Below are positions 8,192 to 16,539 of a DNA stretch of 64,000 bases, in pieces. Position numbers and translations under genes: made by a program. Positions within the stretch are counted from its first letter, which is position 1. Each line of letters opens with the position of its first letter. The stretch covers positions 326,751-390,750 of the forward strand of contig NZ_MUIN01000009.1 of NCBI RefSeq assembly GCF_002080045.1, written 5' to 3'. The notes beneath the pieces are model-generated. The model was not told where the DNA came from and made no database searches. It saw only the letters and a list, made by a program, of their open reading frames with translations. This stretch comes from Pseudomonas sp. Bc-h (GTDB lineage: Bacteria; Pseudomonadota; Gammaproteobacteria; Pseudomonadales; Pseudomonadaceae).

Positions 8192-9193
8192 TTATCCCAC
8201 CATCTCGGCGACCACCGCCAGGGTATCCCCACACTGCACCAACCCCGGGAAATGCCGGGCGGCCAGCAGTCCATCACGTCCCGCACGATATTCCACCGGC
8301 GCCGCGCCGGTGCGCTTGATGTCATGCACCCTGGCGATCACCTCGCCCTTGCGCACCTGATCCCCCAGATCACGACACATTTCCAGCAGCCCGTCATGCT
8401 CGCTGGCGACAAAACAGCTGCCGTCGGGCATGTCCAGCATCACGGTCGGCCGTAGCTCGACTTCGCCCTGCAAAACTCCCGCATGCACCAGCAGATTGCG
8501 TACGCCGCGTTCGGCAATCGCGACGCTTCGGGCGCTGGATGAACCGCCTCCTCCCAGTTCCGTGGTCACGAACACCTTGCCCTGCTGCTCGGCAGCGGTG
8601 TCGTACATGGCCCCGGCGTCCAGCTCCAGCATGCGCATGCTGTACGGCGCATTGAACGCCTGCATGCCGGCCTCGCACTGCGCCTGCTGGTGTTTGTCCG
8701 GCAGCACATGGCAGGCGGCGAACGGCAGGAAGTCCAGCGTCCGGCCACCGGAGTGGATGTCCAGCACGATGTCGGCGAGCGGCAATAACGTGCGACGGAA
8801 ATAGTCGGCGATCTTCTCGGTGACCGTGCCGTCGGGCTTGCCAGGGAAGCTGCGGTTGAGGTTGCCCTTGTCGATGGGCGACGTGCGCCGACCGGCATGG
8901 AACGCCGGGGTGTTCATGAACGGGATGATGATCACCCGTCCACTCACCTCCTCCGCGGTCAGGCGCTGCGCAAGCTTGCTCAACGCCACCGGGCCTTCGT
9001 ATTCGTCGCCGTGGTTGCCACCGGTCAGCAGCGCGGTCGGTCCTTGTCCGCGCTTGACCACGGTGAGCGGAATCATCACCGCACCCCAGGCCGAATCGTC
9101 CCGGGAATACGGCAGTTTCAGGAAACCGTGCTGCACGCCGTCCAGGCTGAAATCGACGGTCGCGCTGATCGGGTTATCGGTGAGATCGTTCAT
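8192..9193 (-). CDS. doeB: N-alpha-acetyl-L-2,4-diaminobutyrate deacetylase (DoeB/EutE)
   Basis: This 333-residue protein belongs to the succinylglutamate desuccinylase/aspartoacylase zinc peptidase-like family. It removes the acetyl group from N-alpha-acetyl-diaminobutyrate, the product of ectoine ring opening. Zinc-site residues are visible in GGNHGDEYEGP (His, Glu) and DIHSGG (His). The substrate-binding arginines lie in the RRTSPIDKGNLNRSFPG segment. It starts 3 bases after the doeA stop codon, so the pair is cotranscribed. In the ectoine pathway the next steps (DoeD transaminase, DoeC dehydrogenase) would be needed, but those genes are not in the window. Confidence 0.9.
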   Translation of the reverse strand: MNDLTDNPISATVDFSLDGVQHGFLKLPYSRDDSAWGAVMIPLTVVKRGQGPTALLTGGNHGDEYEGPVALSKLAQRLTAEEVSGRVIIIPFMNTPAFHAGRRTSPIDKGNLNRSFPGKPDGTVTEKIADYFRRTLLPLADIVLDIHSGGRTLDFLPFAACHVLPDKHQQAQCEAGMQAFNAPYSMRMLELDAGAMYDTAAEQQGKVFVTTELGGGGSSSARSVAIAERGVRNLLVHAGVLQGEVELRPTVMLDMPDGSCFVASEHDGLLEMCRDLGDQVRKGEVIARVHDIKRTGAAPVEYRAGRDGLLAARHFPGLVQCGDTLAVVAEMVG

Positions 9194-9196
9194 CGG

Positions 9197-10387
9197 TCAA
9201 TCCTTCACGAACAGCTGACGCGGGACGTTGCACAGGGTTTCCACGCCGGTCTCGGTGATCAGGATGCTTTCGGTGATTTCCAGGCCCCAATCGTCCATCC
9301 ACAATCCCGGCATGAAGTGGAAGGTCATGCCTGCCTGCAACACGCTGGTGTCGCTCGGGCGCAGGCTCATGGTGCGCTCGCCCCAATCCGGCGGATAGCT
9401 GATACCGATCGGGTAGCCACAGCGGCTGTCCTTGTGGATGCCGAACTTCTCCAGCACGGCGAAAAACGCCTTGGCGATGTCGCCGGTGGTGTTGCCCGGT
9501 TTTGCAGCGTCCAGCCCGGCAGCGATGCCTTCGACCACGGCCTTCTCGCCTTCGAGGAAGTGCTTGGGCGGCTGGCCCAGATAAATCGTTCGCGACAGCG
9601 GGCAGTGATAGCGCTTGTAGCACCCGGCGATTTCAAAGAATGTCCCCGCGCCCTTCTCGAACGGTGTGTCGTCCCAGGTCAGGTGCGGCGCGCTGGCATC
9701 GGCACCGGTGGGCAGCAACGGCACAATGGCCGGGTAATCGCCGCCATGGTCGTCCGCGCCCAGGATGCCGGTGCTGTAGATCTCGGCCACTAGCTCGTTC
9801 TTGCGCATGCCCGGCTCGATGCGCTCATAAATACGCGCATGCATGTTCTCGACGATGCGCGCAGCGATGCGCATGTACTCGATTTCCTGCGGCGACTTGA
9901 TCGCTCGCTGCCAGTTGACCAGCCCGACCGCGTCGAGCAGCGTGGCGTTGGGCAGGTGTTTTTTCAGCGACAGGTAGGCGGCGGCGCTGAAATAGTAGTT
10001 ATCCATTTCCACGCCGATGTTCAGGCTGCTCCAGCCGCGCGGTGCGATGACTTCCTGGCACAGGTAGTCCATCGGATGGCGCTCGCGGGACTGCACGTAA
10101 ATATCCGGGTAACCGACGATGTTGTCGTGCTGCATGAACACCGTGCGCTTGGCGCCATTGGCGTCCTGACCACGGCCGTACCACACCGGCTCGCCGTCCA
10201 TCGCCAGCAACACACACTGGTGAACGTAGAACGACCAGCCGTCGTAACCCGTCAGCCAGGCCATGTTCGACGGGTCGGTGACCACCAGCAATTCGATGCC
10301 CTGCTCCTGCATCGACCGGCGCACCTTGGCCAGTCGCTGGGCGTATTCATCCCGTGAAAAGGGAAGATTGACGACTATCTGAGACAT
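9197..10387 (-). CDS. doeA: Ectoine hydrolase (DoeA/EutD)
   Basis: A 396-residue M24-type (creatinase/prolidase fold) enzyme that hydrolyses the ectoine ring to N-alpha-acetyl-diaminobutyrate. The N-terminal creatinase domain begins at about residue 15 (EYAQRLAKVRRSMQEQ), and the pita-bread domain starts near residue 170 (VNWQRAIKSPQEIEYMR). Characteristic strings are TDPSNMAWLTGYDGWSFYVHQ and FEIAGCYKRYHCPLSRT. As expected for DoeA, the canonical dimetal ligand set of M24 peptidases is not complete (DDHGGDYPA, ITESILIT). GAGGG lies 8 bases ahead of the ATG. It is followed by doeB and preceded by eutC at 48 bases. Confidence 0.92.
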   Translation of the reverse strand: MSQIVVNLPFSRDEYAQRLAKVRRSMQEQGIELLVVTDPSNMAWLTGYDGWSFYVHQCVLLAMDGEPVWYGRGQDANGAKRTVFMQHDNIVGYPDIYVQSRERHPMDYLCQEVIAPRGWSSLNIGVEMDNYYFSAAAYLSLKKHLPNATLLDAVGLVNWQRAIKSPQEIEYMRIAARIVENMHARIYERIEPGMRKNELVAEIYSTGILGADDHGGDYPAIVPLLPTGADASAPHLTWDDTPFEKGAGTFFEIAGCYKRYHCPLSRTIYLGQPPKHFLEGEKAVVEGIAAGLDAAKPGNTTGDIAKAFFAVLEKFGIHKDSRCGYPIGISYPPDWGERTMSLRPSDTSVLQAGMTFHFMPGLWMDDWGLEITESILITETGVETLCNVPRQLFVKD

Positions 10388-10435
10388 GCAGATGCCCTCT
10401 GTAGATGACGCACTGATTGAAATTGTTTTAACGAT

Positions 10436-11428
10436 TCATCCGCCGAAACGCAGGCCCTTGCCCGCCGCAAGCGCCCGCTCGAACGCCAGATTGGCGATGG
10501 CGGTGTCCTGCGCGCCGGTGCCGGTGAGATCGCACAGGGTGATGTCCCTCGCGTCACTGCGCCCCGGCTTTTGCCTGGCAATCACCTGGCCGAGTTCGGC
10601 GAAACGGGTTTCATCGCTGACCGCGCCAGCCGCGAGCGCGTGGTGCAGCTCGCCGAGGACGCGGGTCTGACTCAGGCGGTCGGCGACGTAGCGGTCGACC
10701 TTGGCCAACGCTTGCGCGGCGATTTCATTCTTGTGTTCGGCATCGGAGCCCATCGCGGTGAGGTGCAGGCCCGGTTGCAGATGACGGGCTTCGATAAGCG
10801 GCTCGCGGCTCGGGGTGCAAGTGATGGCAATGTCGACGCCGTCCATGGCCTGCTCGATGCTCTGGCACAGACGGATCGCCAGTTCCGTCTCATGGCCGAG
10901 CTGTGCCGCAAAGACTTCGGCTTTGGCCGTGTCCCTGGCCCATATCCGCACTTCTTCAATGGGCCGCACCAGCCGCAGCGCCTGCAATTGCAGCAGCGCC
11001 TGCTCACCCGCGCCAATCAACGCCACGCTGCGGCTGTTTTCGCGAGACAGCCAACGGGCCGCGACCGCCCCTGCCGCTGCCGTGCGCACGGCGGTGAGGT
11101 AGCCGTTGTCCAGCAGCAAGGCGTCGAGCAGGCCGGTCCTTGCCGACAGCAGCATCATCATGCCGTTGAGGCTTGGCAGGCCCAGTGTGGGGTTGTCGAA
11201 AAACCCGGGGCTGACCTTGATCGCGAAGCGCTCCAGGCCTGGAAGGTACGCCGTCTTCACGTCGACTTCGCCGTTGTGCTCGGGAATGTCCAGACGCAGA
11301 ATCGGCGGCATCGCCACGGCAGCGGTCGCCAACAGACGAAACGCATGCTCGATGGCATCCACGCTCGCCACATCCAGCGCGATGCAGGCGCGCAGATCGC
11401 TTTCGCTCAACAGGGTGACTTCAGCCAT
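10436..11428 (-). CDS. eutC: Ectoine utilization protein EutC (ornithine cyclodeaminase/mu-crystallin family)
   Basis: A 330-residue NAD(P)-binding protein of the ornithine cyclodeaminase/mu-crystallin family. The Rossmann segment is SVALIGAGEQALLQLQALRL, and substrate-side residues include MMLLSARTG and the VKVSPGF-like IKVSPGF. The start at 11428 has AGGAGA 8 bases upstream; a 24-codon upstream extension is not supported. With EutB it has been proposed in marine bacteria to help turn 5-hydroxyectoine into ectoine. It lies 31 bases after eutB and 48 before doeA, in one transcription unit. Confidence 0.88.
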   Translation of the reverse strand: MAEVTLLSESDLRACIALDVASVDAIEHAFRLLATAAVAMPPILRLDIPEHNGEVDVKTAYLPGLERFAIKVSPGFFDNPTLGLPSLNGMMMLLSARTGLLDALLLDNGYLTAVRTAAAGAVAARWLSRENSRSVALIGAGEQALLQLQALRLVRPIEEVRIWARDTAKAEVFAAQLGHETELAIRLCQSIEQAMDGVDIAITCTPSREPLIEARHLQPGLHLTAMGSDAEHKNEIAAQALAKVDRYVADRLSQTRVLGELHHALAAGAVSDETRFAELGQVIARQKPGRSDARDITLCDLTGTGAQDTAIANLAFERALAAGKGLRFGG

Positions 11429-11459
11429 TACAGGTCTCCTTCGATGCGCGTTGAGGCGT

Positions 11460-12431
11460 TCACTGGCTGGCTCCGGCGAGCACGCGCAGATGTTGTTCAA
11501 GATCGACGTTGCGCCCGCTCACCACCACGACGATGGGTCCCCTCGGCTCGATCAGGCCTTCAAGCAGGGCCGAGATGCCGACGGCTGCAGCCCCTTCGAC
11601 GACTTGCCGTTCCTCGAAATACGCATGCCTAATGCCATTGCCGATGGACGCTTCGTCCAGCAGATGAACCTGATCGCAGAGATCGCGAGTCATGGCGAAG
11701 GTGTATTGGTTGTCCAGACCGATGCCGCCGCCTAGCGAATCGGCCAGGGTCGGCAGCTCTTCGACTTCCACGGGCTGGCCGGCTTGCAGGCTGGCGTGCA
11801 TGGCCGCGCCGCGCTGCATCGAAATGCCGTGCAGTCGGATATCTGGATTGGCGGATTTCAGCGCCAACGCCACACCGGCGAACAGCCCTCCGCCAGACAA
11901 GGGCACCAGCACTTGGGCGACATCCGGGACTTGCTCGATGATTTCCAGCCCCAGCGTGCCTTGCCCGGCAATGATCGCCGGATGGTCGAAAGGAGGCAGC
12001 AATGCGGCGCCCTGCTCCCGCGCAATGCGTTCAGCTTCGTGCTGGGCGTCGTCCTGAGAGCGGCCGATGATGCAGACCTCGGCACCGAGGTCGCGAATGG
12101 CCTGGACCTTGTTGGGGGGTACTAATTGCGAGAGGCAGATGGTGGCTTTGACGTTAAGTTGCGAAGCGGCGTAAGCCAGGGCGCGACCGTGATTACCGGT
12201 CGAGGCGGCAACTACGCCTTTGGCGCGTTGCTCGATGCGCAGTTGCGCGATGGCATTGCTCGCGCCGCGTAACTTGAAGCTGCCAGTGATTTGCTGCGAT
12301 TCCAGCTTCAGGTAGACCGGCACGCCAACCCGTTTCGACAGGCTCGGCGAATGCTCCATGGGCGTGACCCGCACCAGCGACGCAATGCGCTGACGAGCGA
12401 GATAGACATCGTTGAGCTGCAACCCTGACAT
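11460..12431 (-). CDS. eutB: Hydroxyectoine utilization dehydratase EutB (threonine dehydratase-like)
   Basis: A 323-residue PLP fold-type II enzyme of the threonine/serine dehydratase family. The PLP lysine is in GSFKLRGA (about residue 56) and the phosphate-binding glycine loop is PLSGGGLFAG (about residue 185). STGNHGRALAYAA is the usual Asn-containing substrate loop. It is the first gene of the eutB-eutC-doeA-doeB unit. The start MSGLQLNDVYLARQRIA matches the family N-terminus. The intended reaction is on 5-hydroxyectoine or a derivative; this is inferred from neighbours because sequence alone would fit any amino-acid dehydratase. Confidence 0.87.
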   Translation of the reverse strand: MSGLQLNDVYLARQRIASLVRVTPMEHSPSLSKRVGVPVYLKLESQQITGSFKLRGASNAIAQLRIEQRAKGVVAASTGNHGRALAYAASQLNVKATICLSQLVPPNKVQAIRDLGAEVCIIGRSQDDAQHEAERIAREQGAALLPPFDHPAIIAGQGTLGLEIIEQVPDVAQVLVPLSGGGLFAGVALALKSANPDIRLHGISMQRGAAMHASLQAGQPVEVEELPTLADSLGGGIGLDNQYTFAMTRDLCDQVHLLDEASIGNGIRHAYFEERQVVEGAAAVGISALLEGLIEPRGPIVVVVSGRNVDLEQHLRVLAGASQ

Positions 12432-12490
12432 GACCGCGTCCCGACCTGAGTGTTGGTCGCAGTCTAAAAGCGGCAAATTGTGCTGATGAA

Positions 12491-12505
12491 TGTACTAGGG
12501 CAATT
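12491..12505 (+). promoter_or_regulatory. Candidate EnuR operator upstream of eutB
   Basis: TGTACTAGGGCAATT matches TGCACTAGGACAATT on the opposite strand at 14052-14066 at 13 of 15 positions. It lies 60 bases ahead of the eutB start. The other copy lies ahead of enuR. A motif shared by two ectoine promoters is most simply a binding site of the cluster regulator, but no binding data exist here. Confidence 0.5.
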
Positions 12506-12593
12506 TTCAGATAAATCTTTTTTCGATCTTTCCAGGGTCTAGCGTCGAAGGACGGATCGCTTCTGATCGGGCGCTGTAGGAGCTGCGGCCTAT

Positions 12594-13988
12594 CTAAAAA
12601 TCATGAATGCTCGGGTACTGCCCGAAGATCTCGCGCATGCTGATCAGCGCTTCGCGCATTTCTTCATCAGTGCATTCGGCGCCAACACACAGCCGCACGC
12701 CTCGCGCCCGTGGCACACCGCGAACGGTGAACGGGTCGGGTGAGGCGACTGCGATGTGGCGTTGGCGCAACTCGCGCACCAGGCTGTCCAGTTCCCAGTG
12801 CTTGGGAATGCCAATCCAGGCGTTCAGCGAATTGGGGTGCTGGCCCTGAATATATTCGCTCAGGTATTCGCTGACCATCGCCTGCCGCCCGTTCAACAGC
12901 CGACGTTGCAGGCGCAACAGGGTGTCAGCACGGCCATCGCGAATCCAGCGCGCAGCCACTTCGGCCATCATCGGCGTCGCCATCCAGCTGTTCACCCGCA
13001 GGATACTTTCTGTGCGCAGGGCCAAGCGCTTGGGCATGGTCAGAAAACCAATGCGCATACCGGTGAGAATCGACTTGGTCATGCTGGTGCAATAGAACGA
13101 CAGTTCCGGCAGGTAATGGCTGATCGGCGGCGCGCGGCGTTCATCGAGCAAAGGCCCGTACACATCGTCCTCGATGATGTGTACGCCGAAACGCCGGGCG
13201 ATGTCGGCGATCTCGCGACGGCGGCTGTCGGGCATCAGGCTGGTGGTGGGGTTGCTCAGGTTCGGCGTGCACACCAGGGCGGTAATGCGTTCGTTGCTGC
13301 ACATGTCCTCGAAATGCTCGGGGTCGATGCCGTAGCGATCCATTTCCAGGCCTTTGAGCGTGAACCCCAGCACCTGGGAATTGCCGATCACGCCGTGGTC
13401 GGTCAGGCCTTCGCACAGCACCACATCATCGGGACCGGCCAGAGATGCCAGGGCGAGAAAGATGCCGTGCGCCGCGCCGTTGGTGATGAGGATGTCATCG
13501 CGCTCGACCTTCAGCCCCTGACGCCCGATCCAGTGCACCGCCGCCTCACGATGGGACTCGAAGCCGGCGATGGGTCGGCAGGCACGAATCCAGGGCTGGT
13601 CTTCTTCGGTGCTGAGCTCGGCGCAGGTGTCGCGCCAGAAGCGGTCGTGCTCGAGGGTGTGCATGATGCGCGCGGTGGAGAAGTCCACCAGCGCCCGTTC
13701 GGGGCTGTCGAGTATGTAAGTGGCGACGCGATCGCTCATGCGCCGGGACACAAAACTGCCGCGCCCGACCTCGCAACGCACCAGCCCCTGCCGCTCCAAC
13801 TCTTTATAGGCATTGGTCACGGTCTGCACGCTGATACCCACCGCGTCTGCGACCTGACGTTGTGGCGGCAGGCGCTGATCGTCCACCAGCACGGCATTCT
13901 CGATGTCGCTGGCGATGGCCTGCACCAGAATCTTGTACTTGGATTCGCCACCCCGGGCCTGATCCACGGCCGCTCGCCATTTTTCCAT
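12594..13988 (-). CDS. enuR: MocR-type ectoine-responsive regulator EnuR (EhuR)
   Basis: A 464-residue GntR/MocR-family protein. It has an N-terminal winged helix-turn-helix (about residues 20-85: RLPPQRQVADAVGISVQTVTNAYKEL) joined to a fold-type I aminotransferase-like domain. The PLP-binding lysine lies in SMTKSILTGMRIG, so the cofactor can bind. In EnuR the PLP-bound inducer is N-alpha-acetyl-diaminobutyrate, the DoeA product, which relieves repression. Two adjacent ATG codons (13991 and 13988) are possible; 13988 has AGG five bases before it. An in-frame extension of 28 codons upstream is unlikely. The gene is divergent from ehuB. Confidence 0.88.
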   Translation of the reverse strand: MEKWRAAVDQARGGESKYKILVQAIASDIENAVLVDDQRLPPQRQVADAVGISVQTVTNAYKELERQGLVRCEVGRGSFVSRRMSDRVATYILDSPERALVDFSTARIMHTLEHDRFWRDTCAELSTEEDQPWIRACRPIAGFESHREAAVHWIGRQGLKVERDDILITNGAAHGIFLALASLAGPDDVVLCEGLTDHGVIGNSQVLGFTLKGLEMDRYGIDPEHFEDMCSNERITALVCTPNLSNPTTSLMPDSRRREIADIARRFGVHIIEDDVYGPLLDERRAPPISHYLPELSFYCTSMTKSILTGMRIGFLTMPKRLALRTESILRVNSWMATPMMAEVAARWIRDGRADTLLRLQRRLLNGRQAMVSEYLSEYIQGQHPNSLNAWIGIPKHWELDSLVRELRQRHIAVASPDPFTVRGVPRARGVRLCVGAECTDEEMREALISMREIFGQYPSIHDF

Positions 13989-14051
13989 CATTGCCTGTAG
14001 ACCTTGTCCAAATCCGATGCGGACAGCATCTCCCGAGAATACGCATCGGGC

Positions 14052-14066
14052 AATTGTCCTAGTGCA
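14052..14066 (-). promoter_or_regulatory. Candidate EnuR operator upstream of enuR
   Basis: On the minus strand this reads TGCACTAGGACAATT and pairs with the 15-base motif upstream of eutB. It lies 64 bases ahead of the enuR start, which would suit autoregulation. Confidence 0.5.
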
Positions 14067-14084
14067 ATGCAATGTCTGGCAGAC

Positions 14085-14207
14085 CTTTTGTATGCTCGGT
14101 GTCAGGTCGAAGCAAAACTGCCATCACAGCAGTGAAAAACCTTCATATCGACTTGTACTGGTACGGCCCCGGCCGTATGAGCGGCATACAAAAGCCTGCT
14201 CCAGTAC
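14085..14207. promoter_or_regulatory. Nested inverted repeats in the enuR-ehuB intergenic region
   Basis: CTTTTGTATGC (14085-14095) and GCATACAAAAG (14184-14194) are perfect inverted copies 88 bases apart. GTACTGG (14155-14161) and CCAGTAC (14201-14207) are a second perfect inverted pair, and GTACTGGTAC (14155-14164) is itself a near palindrome. A TTGTA core occurs in three of these half-sites. The block sits between the divergent enuR and ehuB starts, about 77 bases ahead of ehuB. A looping arrangement for a MocR dimer is plausible. Confidence 0.45.
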
Positions 14208-14283
14208 GTTTTGCTCTTAGCGTCACTGCCTCCTAACACAGAGCCGTTTGCAACGGGTCCACAAGAAACAGGAGATTTTATCG

Positions 14284-15141
14284 ATGAGCAATTTTGCACA
14301 CAGCGTCACCCTTCCCCTGCGTCGCCTGTTCGTGGCTTGTGCGTTGTTCGGCCTGACCGCCGGCGCTCAGGCGGCGACCACCCTGGAAACGGTCAAGGCC
14401 AACAGCGCCATCCGTATCGGCTACGCCAACGAATCGCCTTTCGCCTACACCGAAACCAATGGCAACGTGACCGGCGAATCCCCTGAAATCGCCAAGATCA
14501 TCTTCGCCAAACTGGGTATCAAGAAGGTCGACGGCGTGCTCACCGAATGGGGATCGTTGATTCCCGGGCTGCGCGCCGGTCGCTTCGACGTGATTGCCGC
14601 GGGCATGTACATCACCCCGGCGCGCTGCAAGCAGGTGATCTTCACCGACCCGCAGTACCAGTTACCGGACGCGCTGCTGGTGGAGAAAGGCAACCCGAAA
14701 AAACTCCACAGCTACGAAGACATCGCCAAAAACCCCGACCTTAAAGTGGCGATCATGGCCGGCACCGTCAACCTGCAATATGCGCGAGACAGCGGCGTGA
14801 AAGACTCGCAGATTCTTCAGGTGCCGGACACCACCGCGCAATTGCAGGCCGTGCGCGCCGGGCGGGCCGATGCCGCCGTCGGTACCCAGCTGACCATGAA
14901 AGGTCTGGCAAGCAAGGGTGGCGAAAAGGTCATGGCTGAAACCGACTTCAAGGACGATCCATCGCACATTGGCTATGGCGCCCTGGCCTTCCGCCCGGAA
15001 GACAAGGACCTGCGCGACGCCGTCAATGCCGAGTTGAAGAAGTGGCTGGGTACCGAGGATCACCTCAAGGCCGTCGCCCCGTTCGGCTTCGACAAGGACA
15101 ACCTCACCACCAAGACCGCCGCCGAGCTGTGCGGTCAGTGA
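14284..15141 (+). CDS. ehuB: Ectoine/hydroxyectoine ABC transporter substrate-binding protein EhuB
   Basis: This 285-residue periplasmic binding protein (family 3, amino-acid type) has a signal peptide to about residue 32 (ALFGLTAGAQA-A). The mature part opens TTLETVKANSAIRIGYANESPFAY. The ligand-site hallmarks of EhuB are present: SPFAYTE, the GLRAGRFDVIAAGMYITPARCKQV segment with its aromatic and arginine contacts, and GTVNLQYARDSGV. AGGAGA is 8 bases upstream of the chosen ATG, so the in-frame start 12 codons earlier is rejected. It is the first gene of ehuBCDA, 82 bases before ehuC. Confidence 0.92.
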   Translation: MSNFAHSVTLPLRRLFVACALFGLTAGAQAATTLETVKANSAIRIGYANESPFAYTETNGNVTGESPEIAKIIFAKLGIKKVDGVLTEWGSLIPGLRAGRFDVIAAGMYITPARCKQVIFTDPQYQLPDALLVEKGNPKKLHSYEDIAKNPDLKVAIMAGTVNLQYARDSGVKDSQILQVPDTTAQLQAVRAGRADAAVGTQLTMKGLASKGGEKVMAETDFKDDPSHIGYGALAFRPEDKDLRDAVNAELKKWLGTEDHLKAVAPFGFDKDNLTTKTAAELCGQ

Positions 15142-15223
15142 TTGCGTCGATCTGAACCACGCCGGGCGCGGCTCCTGCGGGCCGCGCCCATTCCCTGCGT
15201 AAACCTGAACACTGGGTCGAGCC

Positions 15224-15883
15224 ATGGGCGAATTACTACCGTTATTGCTACAAGGCGCCTGGGTCACGCTCCAGGTCACGTTCTACGGATCGTTGCTGGC
15301 GATTGCCGCCGCGATCCTCGCCGCTCTGGGGCGGATGTCGCCCTGGCTGCCGGTGCGCTGGTTCTCCATCGCCTACATCGAACTGTTTCGCGGCACCTCG
15401 CTGCTGGTGCAGTTGTTCTGGCTGTTTTTCGTGCTGCCGCTGCCGCCCTTCAATATCGAGATGAGCCCTTTCGCCGTAGCGATTGTCGGCCTGGGTCTGC
15501 ACATCGGCGCCTATGGGGCGGAAGTGATGCGCGGCGCGATCAGTTCGGTCGCCAAGGGGCAATACGAAGCCAGCGTTGCGTTGAACTTCACGGCCTTCAC
15601 CCGCTTTCGCCGGATCATCCTGCCGCAAGCACTGCTGGCAGCGATTCCACCGGGCACCAACCTGCTCATCGAACTGTTGAAGAACACCTCGCTGGTATCG
15701 CTGATCACCCTGTCGGACCTGAGCTTCCGCGCTCGCCAGCTCGATCAGGCGACCTTCGAAACCCTGCAGATCTTCACCCTGGCGCTGATCATGTATTTCG
15801 TCATGGCGCAGCTGATCAACTTCGCCATGCGCCGCTTTGAACGCCGCTTGAGCCGTGGCCGGATGCGCGGAGGTCTGTCATGA
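15224..15883 (+). CDS. ehuC: Ectoine/hydroxyectoine ABC transporter permease EhuC
   Basis: A 219-residue inner-membrane permease of the polar amino-acid (His/Glu/Gln/Arg) family with about five hydrophobic segments. The EAA loop that docks on the ATPase reads YEASVALNFTAFTRFRRIILPQA. The ELFRGTSLLVQLFWLFF segment is also typical of HisM/QM-type permeases. Translation signals are weak (GGTCGAG). The end overlaps the ehuD start by four bases (ATGA), indicating coupled translation. Confidence 0.9.
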   Translation: MGELLPLLLQGAWVTLQVTFYGSLLAIAAAILAALGRMSPWLPVRWFSIAYIELFRGTSLLVQLFWLFFVLPLPPFNIEMSPFAVAIVGLGLHIGAYGAEVMRGAISSVAKGQYEASVALNFTAFTRFRRIILPQALLAAIPPGTNLLIELLKNTSLVSLITLSDLSFRARQLDQATFETLQIFTLALIMYFVMAQLINFAMRRFERRLSRGRMRGGLS

Positions 15884-16539
15884 ACAGTTTCTTCGACTGG
15901 CAGTACGCGCTGCAGATTCTTCCCGACCTGCTGCGCGCCTCCCTCAACACCCTGGGCATCACCCTGATCGGTTTCGTGATCGCCATCGTGCTCGGCCTGT
16001 TCCTGGCCATAGGCCGGCGCAGCAAGCACTACTGGCTGTCCTGGCCGACTACGCTGGTGATCGAGTTCATCCGCAGTACGCCGCTGCTGATTCAGGTGTA
16101 CTTCCTGTATTACGTGCTGCCGAACTATGGCGTCAGCATGAGCGCGATGCAGGTGGGCATCATCGGCATCGGCGTGCACTACGCCTGCTACATCGCCGAG
16201 GTCTATCGCAGTGGTCTGGATGCCGTGCCCCGCGCGCAGTGGGAAGCGGTCACCGCGCTGAACATGAGGCCCTATATTGCCTATCGCAACATCATCCTGC
16301 CCCAGGCGTTCAGGCCGATTCTGCCGCCGCTGGGCAACTACCTGATCGCCATGCTCAAGGACACCCCGGTGCTGTCGGCGATCACCGTGGTGGAGATCAT
16401 GCAACAGGCGAAAAACATCGGATCGGAAAGCTTCCGTTATCTGGAGCCGATCACCATGGTCGGCCTGTTCTTCCTGGCTTTGAGCATTGTTCTGGCCTAT
16501 CTGGTACGGCGCCTCGAATTGCGCCTGGAGCTACGCTAA
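15880..16539 (+). CDS. ehuD: Ectoine/hydroxyectoine ABC transporter permease EhuD
   Basis: A 219-residue second permease of the ehu system. The EAA loop is WEAVTALNMRPYIAYRNIILPQAFRP, and the EFIRSTPLLIQVYFLYYVLP segment is diagnostic of the polar amino-acid permease family. It overlaps ehuC by four bases, and its stop codon TAA overlaps the ehuA ATG by one base. EhuC and EhuD should form the heterodimeric channel for ectoine import. Confidence 0.9.
   Translation: MNSFFDWQYALQILPDLLRASLNTLGITLIGFVIAIVLGLFLAIGRRSKHYWLSWPTTLVIEFIRSTPLLIQVYFLYYVLPNYGVSMSAMQVGIIGIGVHYACYIAEVYRSGLDAVPRAQWEAVTALNMRPYIAYRNIILPQAFRPILPPLGNYLIAMLKDTPVLSAITVVEIMQQAKNIGSESFRYLEPITMVGLFFLALSIVLAYLVRRLELRLELR

Noticed and set aside
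12756..14000. A 414-codon plus-strand frame opposite enuR
   Set aside because: It covers the antisense of a clear MocR gene; the product has no recognisable domain and is typical of GC-rich shadow frames.
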